This document shows, piece by piece, positions 5,164 through 5,195 of a DNA stretch of 5,195 bases. The translations under genes and the position numbers were made by a program. Location: NCBI GenBank assembly GCA_030705665.1, contig JAUZQA010000321.1, positions 1-5,195 on the forward strand, in the 5' to 3' direction. Each line of letters begins with the position of its first letter. Position 1 is the stretch's first letter. The notes below the pieces were generated by a model that was not told the DNA's origin, made no database searches, and saw nothing but the letters and a program-made list of their open reading frames with translations. The DNA is from Bacillota bacterium. GTDB lineage: Bacteria; Bacillota; Bacilli; Bacillales_B; DSM-18226.

Positions 5164-5170
5164 CCTCCCT
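5164..5170 (-). promoter_or_regulatory. Ribosome binding site for the TTG start of ytlC
   Basis: Minus-strand AGGGAGG is 8 nt before the TTG at 5155. No ATG or GTG start lies nearby in frame, so the site decides the start. The 25 bases further upstream (5171-5195) are AT-rich. They have stops in two of three minus-strand frames, so an upstream operon gene could end there, but this cannot be shown. Confidence 0.75.
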
Positions 5171-5195
5171 TATGTTGTTTTAAATTAATTTTGGC

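Noticed and set aside
1..5195. Novel defence system, mobile element, CRISPR or phage genes
   Set aside because: Every long frame belongs to a housekeeping or conserved Bacillaceae family, and no transposase, integrase, direct-repeat array or defence domain is visible.

Overview
The window looks like chromosome from a Bacillaceae member (Bacillus or a close relative such as Neobacillus, Mesobacillus or Peribacillus). The DNA is AT-rich, Shine-Dalgarno sites are strong GGAGG types, TTG starts are used, and intrinsic terminators with long T-tracts follow most genes. From memory, the gene order follows the yt* region of Bacillus subtilis (ytiB, ytjA/yidD, luxS, dps, ytkD, ytlC, ytlD). I could not run a search, so the genus is an inference.

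Left part (1-1563): the 3' portion of a beta-class carbonic anhydrase (ytiB-like) converges on yidD, a small membrane-protein insertion factor. The two overlap by 4 nt, and a terminator lies across the ytiB stop. yidD diverges from luxS, which makes the AI-2 precursor and detoxifies S-ribosylhomocysteine. luxS ends in a 16-bp perfect hairpin and converges on a 53-aa single-span membrane protein (ytzI-like).

Middle (1564-3060): ytzI diverges from dps, a ferritin-like DNA-protection protein with a complete ferroxidase site. dps is followed by a strong hairpin that could serve both strands, then by an unexplained 8-bp inverted repeat. Two small proteins of unknown function follow, divergently arranged around a 229-bp AT-rich intergenic region: an acidic 85-aa protein (minus strand) and a 108-aa protein (plus strand).

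Right part (3061-5195): ytkD, a Nudix hydrolase of the MutT/8-oxo-dGTPase type, converges on ytlD. ytlC-ytlD (minus strand) encode the ATPase and permease of a NitT/TauT/SsuB-type ABC importer. They overlap by 11 nt and both appear to start with TTG. No substrate-binding protein is in the window; the expected place is just beyond the right edge.

These genes do not form one pathway. Dps (iron and DNA protection) and YtkD (oxidised-nucleotide sanitation) share an oxidative-damage theme, but they are separate transcription units. I see no sign of a mobile element, CRISPR array, rRNA/tRNA gene or defence system. The noteworthy points are compact gene ends (terminators built over stop codons), the two unknown small proteins and one unassigned inverted repeat.
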